A stretch of 64,000 bases of DNA from Rhodoferax sp. BLA1 (GTDB lineage Bacteria; Pseudomonadota; Gammaproteobacteria; Burkholderiales; Burkholderiaceae_C): positions 248,001 through 312,000 of the forward strand of contig NZ_SZVI01000005.1 of assembly GCF_013416775.1 (NCBI RefSeq), read 5' to 3'. The notes under the pieces were generated by a model, which ran no database searches, was not told the DNA's origin, and saw only the letters and a program-made list of their open reading frames with translations. This document shows positions 46,332-55,534 of this stretch, piece by piece. Within the stretch, counting starts at the first letter, position 1, and every line of letters begins with the position of its first letter. A program made the translations under genes and the position numbers.

Positions 46332-47312
46332 TCAGCTGAATGAACTGATATGGACCATTTGGGCCAATGCCCGCACAGTGTCCGGTGCGGGCAGATGGGG
46401 CCCGAGCCGCGCCAGCTTGCCAGCCGCAAACGCGGTTGCCAGGCGGGCGCAGTCAGACAAGCCCAGCCCAGCAATCTGTGCCGCAACGATGCCGGCCACC
46501 ATGGCGTCACCAGCACCCACGGTGCTGATCAGCTCGGTCGGGATGGGGTGTGCCAGCAGGGCCTCTTTGCGGTTGACAAACAGCGCACCGTCGCCGCCCA
46601 TGGACACCACCACCGTGTCCGGTGGGTTGGGCCGGGCCAGCAGTTCACGTGCAGCCGCGACCACCGAGTCGGCGTCGGTCAGCGTTTGCCCGATCAGTTC
46701 GGAGAGTTCAGCCCGGTTGGGTTTGATGATGTCGGGCGCCGCGCCCACACCGGCGTTGAGTGCCGCGCCACTGGCATCCAGCAACACATGGGCGCCCAGG
46801 CTGTGCACATGGGTGATCAGGCGCTGGTAGGTGTCGGCCGGCCACTGGGGTGGCAAGCTGCCCGAGGCGACCACCCAGCTGCCTGGGCTGACCATGCCGT
46901 CAATACGTGCCAGCAAACGCTCAAACAAGGCCTGGATGGCCTCGGGCTCGAGTGTGGGCCCGGGCATGTTGATGTCGGTGGTGTCCCCGCTGCGTTTGTC
47001 CACCAGCTTGGTGTTGATCCGCGTGAGACCATCGAGGTAGAAGAAGCGGTTGTCAATGCCTTTGGCATGGAACAGGGTCTCAAACTGGGCCGCGTTGTCG
47101 CGGCCGATCTGGCCGGTCACGGCGGTAGCCACACCAAAATCAGCCAGGCACGAGGCGACATTGATGCCCTTGCCACCCACGTCGACCTGCATGCGCACAG
47201 CGCGGTTGACCTCGCCCAGGCGCAGCTGATCAACTTCCAGGGTGTGGTCCAGCGCCGGGTTCAGCGCCACCGCGACCACGCGCGGGTGGCTGTTGTGCAT
47301 GGAGGGGTTCAT
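46332..47312 (-). CDS. fruK: 1-phosphofructokinase
   Basis: This 326-residue PfkB-family kinase converts fructose-1-phosphate to fructose-1,6-bisphosphate. Typical features are [16 protein letters not shown] at the N-terminus, [18 protein letters not shown] for sugar binding, [28 protein letters not shown], and the C-terminal catalytic signature [17 protein letters not shown] with the base Asp. Gene order and four-base overlap with the EIIA-HPr-EI gene upstream, plus 43 bases to fruA downstream, indicate a single operon for fructose uptake. Confidence 0.95.
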   Translation of the reverse strand: MNPSMHNSHPRVVAVALNPALDHTLEVDQLRLGEVNRAVRMQVDVGGKGINVASCLADFGVATAVTGQIGRDNAAQFETLFHAKGIDNRFFYLDGLTRINTKLVDKRSGDTTDINMPGPTLEPEAIQALFERLLARIDGMVSPGSWVVASGSLPPQWPADTYQRLITHVHSLGAHVLLDASGAALNAGVGAAPDIIKPNRAELSELIGQTLTDADSVVAAARELLARPNPPDTVVVSMGGDGALFVNRKEALLAHPIPTELISTVGAGDAMVAGIVAAQIAGLGLSDCARLATAFAAGKLARLGPHLPAPDTVRALAQMVHISSFS

Positions 47313-49792
47313 AAAGCACGCACCTCATCGGCGCTGCCTGCGGCCAGCGCACGTTGTGCCAGCTGTTGCATGGCGTTGAAGGAGTCACCGCGCAGGGTGG
47401 CTTTGACGGAAGCGATGTCCTGGGCACTCATCGAGAGCTCATCCACGCCCAGCCCAGTGAGGATGCGGGCACCCAGCGGGTCACCGGCCAGTCCGCCACA
47501 GACACCGACCCAGGTGCCGTGTTTTTTGGCAGCGGCCACGGTGCGGGCGATCAGGTCCAGCACGGCGGGGTGCAGGCTGTCGGCCTGGGCGGCCAGCGCC
47601 GGATGCTGGCGATCAATCGCCAGGGTGTACTGGGTCAGGTCATTGGTGCCCACCGAGAAGAAGTCCACCAGCGGGGCAAACTTGTCAGCCATCACCGCCA
47701 CCGCAGGCACCTCAACCATGATGCCGATCTTGAGTTCGGGGCCGTTGACCTGGGCGCGGGCACGTTCGCAGTGCTCGCGCAGCGCTTCGATCTCGCTGGT
47801 GTGGGTGACCATCGGGAACATGATCCGGATCGGGCCGTGGGCGGCGGCACGGTACAGCGCGCGCAGCTGGGTGTAGAGCAGGTCCTGGCGAATCAACAAC
47901 AGGCGTGCGCCACGTACCCCGAGAAACGGGTTTTCTTCCTGTGGTAGGTTCAGGTAGGCCACCTTCTTGTCACCACCGATGTCCAGCGCACGGATGATCA
48001 GGGTGCGACCACCCATGGCTTCGGTCATCTCACGGTAAACACGGTACTGCTCGTCTTCGTCCGGTGCGCTGTTGCGCTCCAGAAACAGGAACTCGGTGCG
48101 CATCAGGCCCACCCCTTCGGCACCCGCTTCGATGGCGACGCTGGCCTGTTTGGCGTTGGCCACGTTGGCGGCGATCTCGATGGTGTGGCCGTCGCTGGTG
48201 GTGGCGGGCAGGTAGCGGCTTTCACGCAAGGTGTTGCGTGCGACCAGTTGGCGTTCAATCACCGCTGCGGCGGCGTCTTGGTCGCTCTGCGAGACGTCCA
48301 GATAAACCGCGCCGACGCTGCCGTCGATCACCGCGAGCTGACCTTCTGGTGCCGCCAGCAGCGCGCTGCCAGCTGCCACCACCGCTGGCAGACCCAGGGT
48401 GCGCGCCAGGATCGCGGTGTGCGAGGTCGGGCCGCCGCTGCTGATCGCCAGGCCCACCACAAAGGCCATGTCGAGCTGCAAGGTGTCAGACGGGGTCAGG
48501 TCTTCGGCCACCAGAATGCTGGGTTGCGTGAGCACCAGGCGTTGGCGCTCGATACCCAGCATACGGGCCAGCACCCGCTCACCCACATCGCGCAGGTCCA
48601 GCGCCCGTGCGGCGAGCAGCGGGTCGGCCACCCCCTGAAGTTTTTCGACCCGGGTCTGCAAAGCGTTTTGCCAGGCCCAGGCGGCACCATGGCCGCGCAG
48701 AATGCTGGCCAGCGCGTCGCGCAGCAGGTCGGCGTCTGCGATGAGTTCGCGGTGCGCGGCAAAAATGGCGGCCTCGGTGGCGCCAAGGCGGCTGCGGGTC
48801 TGGGCCTCCAGGGTTTCGAGTTCCTGGCTGATGGCCAGCACCGCAGCCTCCAGGGCTTCACCCTCGGCCACCACATCACCCGGGATGTCATGCACATCAA
48901 ACTGGTGGCTGACGTGCCGTACCAGGGCGCCAATCGCCAAACCGGGGCTGGCACCAATGCCGTAAATCGCCTGTGGGCTGCCACCGGGCAGCCAGTCGGG
49001 GGCGCTGCGCCGTGCTGCCAGCGCGTTGCGGCGGGCACGTTCGGCATCGGCCTTCTCTTCGCTAGACAGGGAGTGCACCACATCCAGCAAGGCATCCACC
49101 GCGCGCCGGGCGTCCGGGCCACGGGCAGCGAAACGCAGGCTGTCGCCACGCGACGCGCCCAAGGACAACAAGCCGGTCAGCGCCTTTGCGTCGGCAAATT
49201 CCTGGCCTTTGTAGACACGCAATTCGCAAGCAAAACGTTTGGCGGTGTCGACCCAGCGCGTGGCCGGGCGCGCATGCAAGCCATTGGGGTAGTCCAGCGT
49301 CCAGACAGATTGCGCATCGTTGGGCCATTCCTGCACGGCTGTGACCGGGCTGGTCGTTTGTACCGGTTCGTCAGCCAGGGTACCCATAATCAGTTGGGCG
49401 TCGTTGGTGGCCACCAGGCTTTCGATGCTTTGTGGCCGCTGCATCAGGCGTGTCAGGCGGCGCAGCAGCACGATGTGTTCGTCCGATTTGGCGGCAATTG
49501 CCACCACCAGTTGCGCCCGGTCACCGTCTTTCCAGCTCACGCCATCACGGAACTGCACCACCGCCACCCCGGTGTGGTGGATCAGATGCCGGTCTTCCAC
49601 CATGCCGTGTGGAATCGCCACGGCCGAACCCAGAAAAGTGTTGGCCACCTCTTCGCGTTTGAGCATGCTGTCCACATAACCGGGGTCGATATAACCCGCA
49701 TCCACCAGCAGTTGCCCGGCAAGGCGCACCGCTTCGGTCTTGTTGCTGGCCTGGGCGTTCAGTTTCACGCAGGCGGTTGTCATGGTTTCCAT
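47309..49792 (-). CDS. fruB: Fused PTS EIIA(Fru)-HPr-Enzyme I
   Basis: This 827-residue multiphosphoryl transfer protein performs all soluble phosphotransfer steps from PEP to FruA. EIIA occupies about residues 5-145 with the active His 62 in SAVAIPHGM. HPr occupies about 160-250 with His 173 in YPNGLHARPATRW. Enzyme I (about 270-827) has its active His near 458 in SSGGPTSHTAILARTLGLPAVV, the PEP-binding ALDIGGDKKVAYL, MFPMVTHTSEIEALRE and FFSVGTNDLTQYTLAIDR. The start at 49792 lies six bases after AAGGAG. The upstream region holds two LacI-type operators shared with the divergent regulator gene. The gene symbol follows common use for such fusions. Confidence 0.95.
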   Translation of the reverse strand: METMTTACVKLNAQASNKTEAVRLAGQLLVDAGYIDPGYVDSMLKREEVANTFLGSAVAIPHGMVEDRHLIHHTGVAVVQFRDGVSWKDGDRAQLVVAIAAKSDEHIVLLRRLTRLMQRPQSIESLVATNDAQLIMGTLADEPVQTTSPVTAVQEWPNDAQSVWTLDYPNGLHARPATRWVDTAKRFACELRVYKGQEFADAKALTGLLSLGASRGDSLRFAARGPDARRAVDALLDVVHSLSSEEKADAERARRNALAARRSAPDWLPGGSPQAIYGIGASPGLAIGALVRHVSHQFDVHDIPGDVVAEGEALEAAVLAISQELETLEAQTRSRLGATEAAIFAAHRELIADADLLRDALASILRGHGAAWAWQNALQTRVEKLQGVADPLLAARALDLRDVGERVLARMLGIERQRLVLTQPSILVAEDLTPSDTLQLDMAFVVGLAISSGGPTSHTAILARTLGLPAVVAAGSALLAAPEGQLAVIDGSVGAVYLDVSQSDQDAAAAVIERQLVARNTLRESRYLPATTSDGHTIEIAANVANAKQASVAIEAGAEGVGLMRTEFLFLERNSAPDEDEQYRVYREMTEAMGGRTLIIRALDIGGDKKVAYLNLPQEENPFLGVRGARLLLIRQDLLYTQLRALYRAAAHGPIRIMFPMVTHTSEIEALREHCERARAQVNGPELKIGIMVEVPAVAVMADKFAPLVDFFSVGTNDLTQYTLAIDRQHPALAAQADSLHPAVLDLIARTVAAAKKHGTWVGVCGGLAGDPLGARILTGLGVDELSMSAQDIASVKATLRGDSFNAMQQLAQRALAAGSADEVRAL

Positions 49793-49841
49793 CCGTGTCT
49801 CCTTGCAGATCAATGGCGTACTTCGAGGTTTTTGCAAAATG

Positions 49842-49857
49842 ATGTAATCGTTTACAT
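49842..49857. promoter_or_regulatory. LacI-family operator O1 upstream of fruB
   Basis: ATGTAATCGTTTACAT is a near-perfect palindrome with the central CG typical of LacI-family sites. On the minus strand a TCGACA and TACATC pair, 17 bases apart, could be the fruB promoter overlapping this site. This is an inferred FruR operator. Confidence 0.8.
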
Positions 49858-49983
49858 ATTCATTGTCGACCAAATCATCGGATTTCTGTGCGATTTTTGG
49901 GTGAAAAATACTAGGGTTTACCCTAAATTTGGAGTCTTGCAGATTTGAAAAGGCGCTTCATAACCGGTTCTGATGCACAATAA

Positions 49984-49999
49984 ATGGAATCGATTACAT
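49984..49999. promoter_or_regulatory. LacI-family operator O2 upstream of the fruR-like gene
   Basis: ATGGAATCGATTACAT matches the O1 site at most positions and has the same central CG. It lies 19 bases before the regulator's ATG, so the regulator probably controls its own gene as well. Confidence 0.8.
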
Positions 50000-50017
50000 G
50001 GTAAGTTCGGAGGCGTG

Positions 50018-51004
50018 ATGGTCAAGATCGTGGATGTGGCAAAGCAGGCTGGGGTGTCCACAGCCTCCGTCTCCCGGGTCATTTCAGGTTTGCCCGGCGT
50101 CAGCGAAGAGACCCGTAAACGCGTCAATGCGGCGGTCAAGGCACTGGGTTACCGTCCCGATCTGGCCGCCAGGCGCCTGCGCTCCGGGCGCACCGACACG
50201 CTGGGACTGATCGTGTCGGACATTCGCAACCCCTTCTTCACCGAAATCAGCCGCGCAGTGGAAGATGTGGCCTACCAACACCGCATGCGTGTGTTGCTGT
50301 GTAATGCCGACGAAGACCCCGAAAAAGAAGCTTTTTACCTGGAGATGATGCGTGATGAAAACGTCAGCGGTGTCATTCTCTCGCCCACCTTGTCGCTGCT
50401 GACAGACTTTCGGCCACAGGATCACCCGTTTCCGATGGTGCTGGTGGACCGCTGCGAGCGCGATGTGGAAGCAGATGCCGTCATGTTGGACAATTTTGAC
50501 GCAGCTTACCGCCTGACCGAACACCTGATCACACAAGGTTACCGCCGTGTTGTGTTCTTGTATGGTTCGGTCGGCTCCACCGGACCGCAGCGTTACCAGG
50601 GTTACCTGGCCGCCATGTCGGTGGCTGGCATCACACCCGAGGCCGAGCCGATCATCCCGCGCAGCGAACGCGCCCGCGAGGTGGCCGAGCGCATGTTGCG
50701 ACGCAGGCCCCTGCCCGACGCATTGATGGCCAGCAGTGGGCTGGTGTTGCAAGGTGTTGTTGAGGCGGTCAAGGAGGCCGGGGTGACGGTGCCCAATGAC
50801 ATCGCCATCGCCGGTTTTGACGACCTGCCCTGGACCAGTCTGGTGACGCCGGACATCACCGTGATCCGCCAACCCACCAATGAAATCGGCCAGACCGCGC
50901 TGCGTCTGTTGCTGGAGCGGGTGGTGATGCCCGAGCGGGCGGTGCGCCGGGTGGTGCTGCGTGGCGAGTTGATGGTGCGCGGATCAACCCAAGCCAGGGT
51001 CTGA
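50018..51004 (+). CDS. fruR: LacI-family fructose operon regulator (FruR-like)
   Basis: This 328-residue regulator has an N-terminal LacI helix-turn-helix (VKIVDVAKQAGVSTASVSRVISGLPGVSEETRKRVNAAVKALGYRPD, residues 2-48) and a periplasmic-binding-like effector domain (TLGLIVSDIRNPFFTEISRAVED, VILSP, VDR, IAIAGFDDLPWTSLVTPDITVIRQP). GGAGG lies six bases before ATG 50018; a frame starting at 49973 would read across the O2 operator. It is divergent from the PTS operon, with two similar palindromes in between, so it probably represses fru genes and responds to a fructose phosphate. The specific effector is inference. Confidence 0.92.
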   Translation: MVKIVDVAKQAGVSTASVSRVISGLPGVSEETRKRVNAAVKALGYRPDLAARRLRSGRTDTLGLIVSDIRNPFFTEISRAVEDVAYQHRMRVLLCNADEDPEKEAFYLEMMRDENVSGVILSPTLSLLTDFRPQDHPFPMVLVDRCERDVEADAVMLDNFDAAYRLTEHLITQGYRRVVFLYGSVGSTGPQRYQGYLAAMSVAGITPEAEPIIPRSERAREVAERMLRRRPLPDALMASSGLVLQGVVEAVKEAGVTVPNDIAIAGFDDLPWTSLVTPDITVIRQPTNEIGQTALRLLLERVVMPERAVRRVVLRGELMVRGSTQARV

Positions 51005-51050
51005 CAGGTAGCGCATGCCATGCGACCTGGCTGCGCATTGGGGTTATGAT

Positions 51051-51099
51051 GCTTTTCGGGTTGTAGCCCTTTTATAGATTGCTCAAGCAGCTATTAACC
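51051..51099 (+). repeat. Hairpin repeat, copy 10 (partial), 3' of the fruR-like gene
   Basis: TTTTCGGGTTGTAG, CCCTTTTATAGATTGCTC, AAGCAGCTATTAA resembles the repeat but its right hairpin arm is decayed (no AAGGG). It starts about 47 bases after the stop. Confidence 0.5.
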
Positions 51100-51137
51100 G
51101 TGTAGCAATTTTGACCCGCTGATTTTTTTGCCTGCCT

Positions 51138-51416
51138 ATGCCAACAGACGCCCTGCTGACCCTCAAATTGCCCGAGGGTTACTCTTTTGCCGATCTCAAG
51201 CTGCGCCGCTGCGCGGACGACGCCATTGACCTGGACATGGATCTGGTCAAGCTGATCTGCAGCATCAACGGCCTGGACTTTGACAAGGTCTGCCAGGACC
51301 CCGGGCCGGTGGTGACCAGCATCCTGACGGTCTGGTACAAAAGCCACCTCGCGCAAGGCGGCCAGCCAGACGCGCTGATGGAGCAGCTCCGGCAACCGCA
51401 GCGCCAACTCAATTGA
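51138..51416 (+). CDS. Small acidic hypothetical protein (92 aa)
   Basis: This 92-residue soluble protein runs from TDALLTLKLPEGYSFADLKLRRCADDAIDLDMDLVKLICSINGLDF to ILTVWYKSHLAQGGQPDALMEQL. No domain or motif is recognised. It has a compact alpha/beta look with an acidic middle. It is an isolated gene after the fruR-like regulator, with the partial hairpin repeat just before it. An upstream GATTTTTTTGCC stretch gives no obvious ribosome-binding site, so the start at 51138 is provisional. Confidence 0.65.
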   Translation: MPTDALLTLKLPEGYSFADLKLRRCADDAIDLDMDLVKLICSINGLDFDKVCQDPGPVVTSILTVWYKSHLAQGGQPDALMEQLRQPQRQLN

Positions 51417-51601
51417 GCATCTGACTGTTTTGGCACGGGTCAGCGTGTGAATGCCGCGACCGCCAGGCCAGTGGCGTCCGTGTCGGCTAATGGCAAACAA
51501 GCTGGTAAACCAGTATGTTGAGGGCCGTTGACTGTCTGTGAGGCTTGTGTTGGTTATGAACCTTCTTGCGGCAACCGTCCAGACGTCGGCTTAAAACGCA
51601 C

Positions 51602-51635
51602 CTGATGCATCCTTGGCTATGGCTGGATGCATCAG
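51602..51635 (-). terminator. Terminator-like hairpin 3' of dsbB
   Basis: The arms CTGATGCATCC (51602-51612) and GGATGCATCAG (51625-51635) are exact inverted repeats of 11 bases. They lie eight bases beyond the dsbB stop on the minus strand and are followed there by a GTGCGTTTTAAG stretch. Confidence 0.7.
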
Positions 51636-51642
51636 CACCCGC

Positions 51643-52170
51643 TTACACACGCCCTTTTTTGGGCCACATTTGCGCCGCCACCACCGCAGCAGCCAGCAGG
51701 GCCATACCGCCCAAAGCGATACCGATCCAGAACGTGACCGACTCGCCCAGAAAGGTCCAGCTCACGGTGCCACACATGGCCCGTGGCTCAAACACATTGG
51801 GCAACCATTGCTCCAGCGGCAGCCAGTCCGGGAAACCCTTGAAACGTTTGCAACTGGCGTCTCCGCCAGCCGCCACGATGCGCTCCAGGTCCAGCAACAA
51901 CACCGCACGCGACAAGCTCCAAGCCAAGGCAGCCACCCAGGCGGCCAAGGCCAGCAGCCGCATTGGCCAGAATCTGGGCGCCAAGGCACCGACCAGCCCG
52001 GCGACCGCAATGCCCAGCACCCCGGCACGGATGTAAATACATTCGTTGCAGGGTTCGACGTGCAACACATGTTGCAAAAACAGGGCGATGCCATCCAGCG
52101 CCAGCGCCAGGGCCGCCAGCAGCAGCCAGGAGCGGCGTTGAGTAGACAGGGTGTAAAGGGTTCTGAGCAC
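51643..52170 (-). CDS. dsbB: Disulfide bond formation protein DsbB
   Basis: This ~175-residue inner-membrane quinone-dependent oxidase reoxidises DsbA. Four hydrophobic segments are visible (SWLLLAALALALDGIALFLQHVL, AGVLGIAVAGLVGAL, LLALAAWVAALAWSLSRAVLLLDL, VTFWIGIALGGMALLAAAVVAA). The first periplasmic loop has the CxxC pair in EPCNECIYIRAG. The second loop has two more cysteines, in DASCKRF and RAMCGTVSW. All four functional cysteines are therefore present. The start is a GTG at 52170, preceded by AGAGG at eight bases; an upstream in-frame codon at 52215 would add an unlikely leader. Confidence 0.92.
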   Translation of the reverse strand: MLRTLYTLSTQRRSWLLLAALALALDGIALFLQHVLHVEPCNECIYIRAGVLGIAVAGLVGALAPRFWPMRLLALAAWVAALAWSLSRAVLLLDLERIVAAGGDASCKRFKGFPDWLPLEQWLPNVFEPRAMCGTVSWTFLGESVTFWIGIALGGMALLAAAVVAAQMWPKKGRV

Positions 52171-52229
52171 GTTGAGGACCTCTGTGAATCTGCCGCAAGC
52201 AGCGCGGCAAGCCAAGAAACACAGACAGT

Positions 52230-52841
52230 TTAGTGGGCGGCGGTGGCGATCTCGCCTTGAGCCGCGTTCATGGCTGTGGCCTTGGCGGCATCACCCATGG
52301 CCAGACCTTCGGCACGCACGATGCGCACATCTGTGATGCCAAAAAAGCCAAACACCACCTTCAGGTAACTTTCCTGGTGTTCCATGGCTTGGCCACCTTC
52401 GCTGGTGGAATAAGCACCACCGCGGGTGGAGGCCACGATCACCGTTTTGCCGGTGGCCAGACCGGTCGGACCTTTGTCGGTGTAGGTGAAGGTGCGACCC
52501 GGCTGGGCCAGACGGTCAATCCAGGCCTTGAGTTGGGTCGGGATCGAGAAGTTGTAAAACGGCGCGCCCACCACAATCACATCAGCGGCCAGGAACTGGC
52601 TCACCAGCTTCTCGGACAAAGCGTTTTCAGCACGTTGTGCCTCGGTCGGCTCAGCTTGGGCCACACCTTTGATGGCCAGCGCATCCGCGCCGAAGTGGCC
52701 AATCGGGTTGGCGGCCACGTCAAGGTACTCGACTGTGGTGTCGGGATGTCCTTTGAGCCACTGCGCCACCACCTCGGCGGTGAGCTGGCGCGAAGCAGAG
52801 TAGGTGCCCAGAATGCTGGAGTCGATGTGCAGTAATTTCAT
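52230..52841 (-). CDS. azoR: FMN-dependent NADH-azoreductase (AzoR-like)
   Basis: This 203-residue flavodoxin-fold quinone/azo reductase has the AzoR pattern: [25 protein letters not shown] (FMN phosphate loop), [58 protein letters not shown], and [24 protein letters not shown] near the end. It reduces quinones or azo dyes with NADH. ATG 52841 is the family-typical start. The gene is on the same strand as dsbB, but the 59-base gap lacks overlap. Confidence 0.94.
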   Translation of the reverse strand: MKLLHIDSSILGTYSASRQLTAEVVAQWLKGHPDTTVEYLDVAANPIGHFGADALAIKGVAQAEPTEAQRAENALSEKLVSQFLAADVIVVGAPFYNFSIPTQLKAWIDRLAQPGRTFTYTDKGPTGLATGKTVIVASTRGGAYSTSEGGQAMEHQESYLKVVFGFFGITDVRIVRAEGLAMGDAAKATAMNAAQGEIATAAH

Positions 52842-52976
52842 GGTGAAAACTCGGGTTGGGTGGAAAACCCAGCACAGCGGTGCTGAGGGTTCATTGATTC
52901 TATTTTTGGCGATATATTTTGATAACCAGCTGATTTGGGAAATACTGTTCCAAATTCGAAACAATGAACCCTTGAT

Positions 52977-52998
52977 GGGCCTGGGTTTCCCCAGGCCC
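52977..52998 (-). terminator. GC-rich hairpin 3' of the DUF4148 gene
   Basis: GGGCCTGGG and CCCAGGCCC form a perfect 9-bp stem with a TTTC loop, 26 bases beyond the DUF4148 stop on the minus strand. There is no T-run, so it may act as a pause or mRNA-end stabiliser rather than a full intrinsic terminator. Confidence 0.55.
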
Positions 52999-53023
52999 GG
53001 TGGCCAGATCGGCCACTGCTATC

Positions 53024-53464
53024 TCAGTGGTGGCCGTAGATCTTGCTGAAGTCGTCGCCACTGCGTTGTGCTTGTTCCAGCTCGGCCAGCACTTGGGCAC
53101 GGGGCACGCCTTGTGTCACAGTCTTGGCAGGGTACTGGTTGGGGTACAGCTCATTGAGCAACTTGCCGGAGTCACCGTCGGCCACGATGTCACCCGTGCG
53201 TTGCGCTTCTGCCAGCTCGGCCAGCACTTGGGCGCGGGTCTTGCCTTGGGTCACGGCTTTGGCTGGGTATTGGCTGGGGTACAACTCGTTGAGCAACTTG
53301 CCAGAATCACCGTTGGCCTGGATGTTGCCGGTGCGTTGGGCTTCCAGCAACTCAGCACGGACCTGGTCACGTGTTTTGGGGGCGGACAAGTCGGCAGCGA
53401 AGGCATTGCCAGCCACCAAAGCAGCCAAAGAGAGGGTCAGAGCAGAGAGTGTTTTGCGGTTCAT
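53024..53464 (-). CDS. DUF4148-family secreted protein with internal 45-residue repeats
   Basis: This 146-residue protein has a clear Sec signal peptide (MNRKTLSALTLSLAALVAGNAFA, cleavage after AFA). The mature part is made of about two and a half repeats of a 45-residue unit: RAELLEAQRTG, a short acidic stretch, SGKLLNELYPSQYPAK, then VTQGKTRAQV. This matches DUF4148 proteins common in Burkholderiales, whose function is unknown. A ribosome-binding site, AGGAA, lies eight bases before ATG 53464. It is divergent from the LysR gene. The high sequence similarity among units suggests recent duplication. Confidence 0.88.
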   Translation of the reverse strand: MNRKTLSALTLSLAALVAGNAFAADLSAPKTRDQVRAELLEAQRTGNIQANGDSGKLLNELYPSQYPAKAVTQGKTRAQVLAELAEAQRTGDIVADGDSGKLLNELYPNQYPAKTVTQGVPRAQVLAELEQAQRSGDDFSKIYGHH

Positions 53465-53667
53465 GATGTATTTCCTGAAAGAGTTTAAAAATCTCGGCAG
53501 ACAATTTTTTGAGGTCCGTCCGGGTTCTTCGAAACACGGTGTTGAAGGTGTTTCGTCGATGGGATGAACTGTAAAGTTTCTGTTTAAGAAGAAAAATAGC
53601 GTCTGCGTCATCGCTGTGTTGCTATTTGCGAAATAATCAAAGCCTTGAAATTTCATCTCGAGGCACC

Positions 53668-54600
53668 ATGGACCGATTGCTGTCAATGCGGGTTTTTCAA
53701 AAAGTCATCGACGAAGGTGGCTTTGCGGCTGCCTCACGTGCGCTCGACATCTCGCCTGCGGTGGTGACGCGCCTGGTAGCCGACCTGGAAGACCATCTGG
53801 GCACACGTTTGTTACACCGCAGCACCCGGCGTTTGTCACTCAGCGTGGCGGGAGAGGCCTATCTGACGCGGGTACGCCTCATCCTGCAGGACATTGATGA
53901 AGCCGACAGCCTGGCCAGTTCACAAACACATGAGCCCGAAGGCATCTTGCGGGTGCTGGCACCACCGGTGTTGGCCACCCATGTGCTCGCGCCGCTGATT
54001 GCGGACTTCAGGCAGCTGCATCCGAAGATCCAGCTCAACATTGAGGTGGCCTCGTTCAAGGAGCCACCGATTGAGGACTACGACATCACCTTGCTGCCCA
54101 CCGAGGCGGACTTTGATGCCGACCTGATTGCCCGCAAGATTTCCGCCACCGAGGCCATCCTGGTGGCCTCACCCGCCTACATCCAGCGCAAGAATGTACC
54201 GGTGATCCCGCAAGACCTGGCCCACCACGAGGTGCTGCGCCTGAACATGTCGGGTCGTCCACAGAGCAGCTGGCGCCTGTTCAATTCGGCGCTTCAGGAT
54301 GAGGTGCTGGATGTGGCCGTGCAGCCCGTTCTGTGGAGCAACCACACCGACACCCTGATGCGGGCGGTACTGGATGGTGCAGGCATCACCTCGGTGGCGG
54401 TGGATTTGGCCGCACCTTACCTGTCGAGTGGCCAATTGATCCGGGTGCTGCGCCCCTGGATCACCGGCCGCCTGGCGCTGTATGCGGCCTTGCCCAGCCG
54501 CCAGTTCTTGCCCGAACGCACCCGTGTGTTCCTGGAGTTTTTGACCGAGCGCACACGCCGGGAAACCAGCAGCGCGGTGCAAGCTTGCGAGGCCTGCTGA
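53668..54600 (+). CDS. LysR-family transcriptional regulator
   Basis: This 310-residue LysR-type regulator begins MDRLLSMRVFQKVIDEGGFAAASRALDISPAVVTRLVADLEDHLGTRLLHRSTRRLSLS, the winged helix of the CrgA/AaeR-like subgroup. A LysR substrate-binding domain follows (GILRVLAPPVLATHVLAPLIADFRQLHPKIQLNI...). ATG 53668 has GAGG shortly upstream; the frame continues to 53626 but would lengthen the DNA-binding arm unusually. The target is unknown; the divergent DUF4148 gene or the following AraC/LysE genes are candidates. Confidence 0.92.
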   Translation: MDRLLSMRVFQKVIDEGGFAAASRALDISPAVVTRLVADLEDHLGTRLLHRSTRRLSLSVAGEAYLTRVRLILQDIDEADSLASSQTHEPEGILRVLAPPVLATHVLAPLIADFRQLHPKIQLNIEVASFKEPPIEDYDITLLPTEADFDADLIARKISATEAILVASPAYIQRKNVPVIPQDLAHHEVLRLNMSGRPQSSWRLFNSALQDEVLDVAVQPVLWSNHTDTLMRAVLDGAGITSVAVDLAAPYLSSGQLIRVLRPWITGRLALYAALPSRQFLPERTRVFLEFLTERTRRETSSAVQACEAC

Positions 54601-54606
54601 TCCGTG

Positions 54607-55434
54607 ATGGCCAGCTGCCCAGCCATGCCCGCCCCACCACCCGCCAGCGCCGAGTTCTGGCGTGACCCGACCCTACCGTATGCCGAGAGCCGCCGGGCTT
54701 GCCACAGCCGCGCCTGTTACAAAGCCCACAGCCACCCGAGCTTTTCCGTGGGCGCGGTGGACCAGGGTTCGAGCCGTTTCACCAGCGCGGGCACCGGGTC
54801 GTCGGTCATCCAGCCCGGCACCGTTGTGTTTGTGCCAGCCGCCCACGTCCATGCTTGCAACCCCCTGCCCAACCTGGCCTGGAGCTACCAGATGCTGCAT
54901 CTGGAGGCCAGCTGGCTGCAGGCCCTGTGGCAGGAATCCGGCGTGCCTCCACTGCAGACGGTGCAGCTGACCCAGGATGCCGGTATCTACGCACGGTTCT
55001 GCCAGCTCAATGCTGTTTTGTTTTCTGACGCCAGCGCGCCAGAGAAGGAAATCGCCCTGATCGCGTTTTTGGGAGACTGCGCCAGCCATGGACAGCCTTC
55101 CCTGTCGCCGTCCCTGGCCCCGGACAGTCGCCACAAGTTGCAGCCTCTTCTGGCACATTTGCAACACGAGGCGGGTGCCCTGATCTCGTTGACCGAACTG
55201 GCCAAGATGGCCAACATGAGCCGTTACCAGCTGATCCGCGCCTTTCGCCAAGCCACCGGCCTGACCCCCCATGCCTACCAGCTGAACCAACGCATCAACC
55301 AGGCTCGCCATCACTTGCGTGCAGGTGAGCCGCTGGCTGACATTGCCTATCGCCTGGGTTTTGCCGACCAAGGGCATTTCCAGCGGGTGTTCAAGGCTCA
55401 TGTGGGTGTGACACCCGGGCGCTACAAGGCCTAG
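54607..55434 (+). CDS. AraC-family transcriptional regulator
   Basis: This ~275-residue regulator has an N-terminal cupin-like effector domain (ACYKAHSHPSFSVGAVDQGSSRF, PGTVVFVPAAHVHACNPLPN) and a C-terminal AraC double helix-turn-helix: LISLTELAKMANMSRYQLIRAFRQATGLTPHAYQLNQRINQARHHLRAGEPLADIAYRLGFADQGHFQRVFKAHVGVTPGRYK. It lies seven bases after the LysR stop and 100 bases before a LysE-type exporter gene. This is a pairing often seen for amino-acid-efflux control, so it probably regulates that exporter. GTG 54604 and ATG 54607 are both possible starts. Confidence 0.92.
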   Translation: MASCPAMPAPPPASAEFWRDPTLPYAESRRACHSRACYKAHSHPSFSVGAVDQGSSRFTSAGTGSSVIQPGTVVFVPAAHVHACNPLPNLAWSYQMLHLEASWLQALWQESGVPPLQTVQLTQDAGIYARFCQLNAVLFSDASAPEKEIALIAFLGDCASHGQPSLSPSLAPDSRHKLQPLLAHLQHEAGALISLTELAKMANMSRYQLIRAFRQATGLTPHAYQLNQRINQARHHLRAGEPLADIAYRLGFADQGHFQRVFKAHVGVTPGRYKA

Positions 55435-55534
55435 TGGCGGGGCGGCGTCCGACACCCAAGGTCGCAATTTTCTTCAAGACATTGGCGATGGCGGTCTGCA
55501 GACTCCAGGGTTTTGCTCTTGAGAAAGTTGGACC

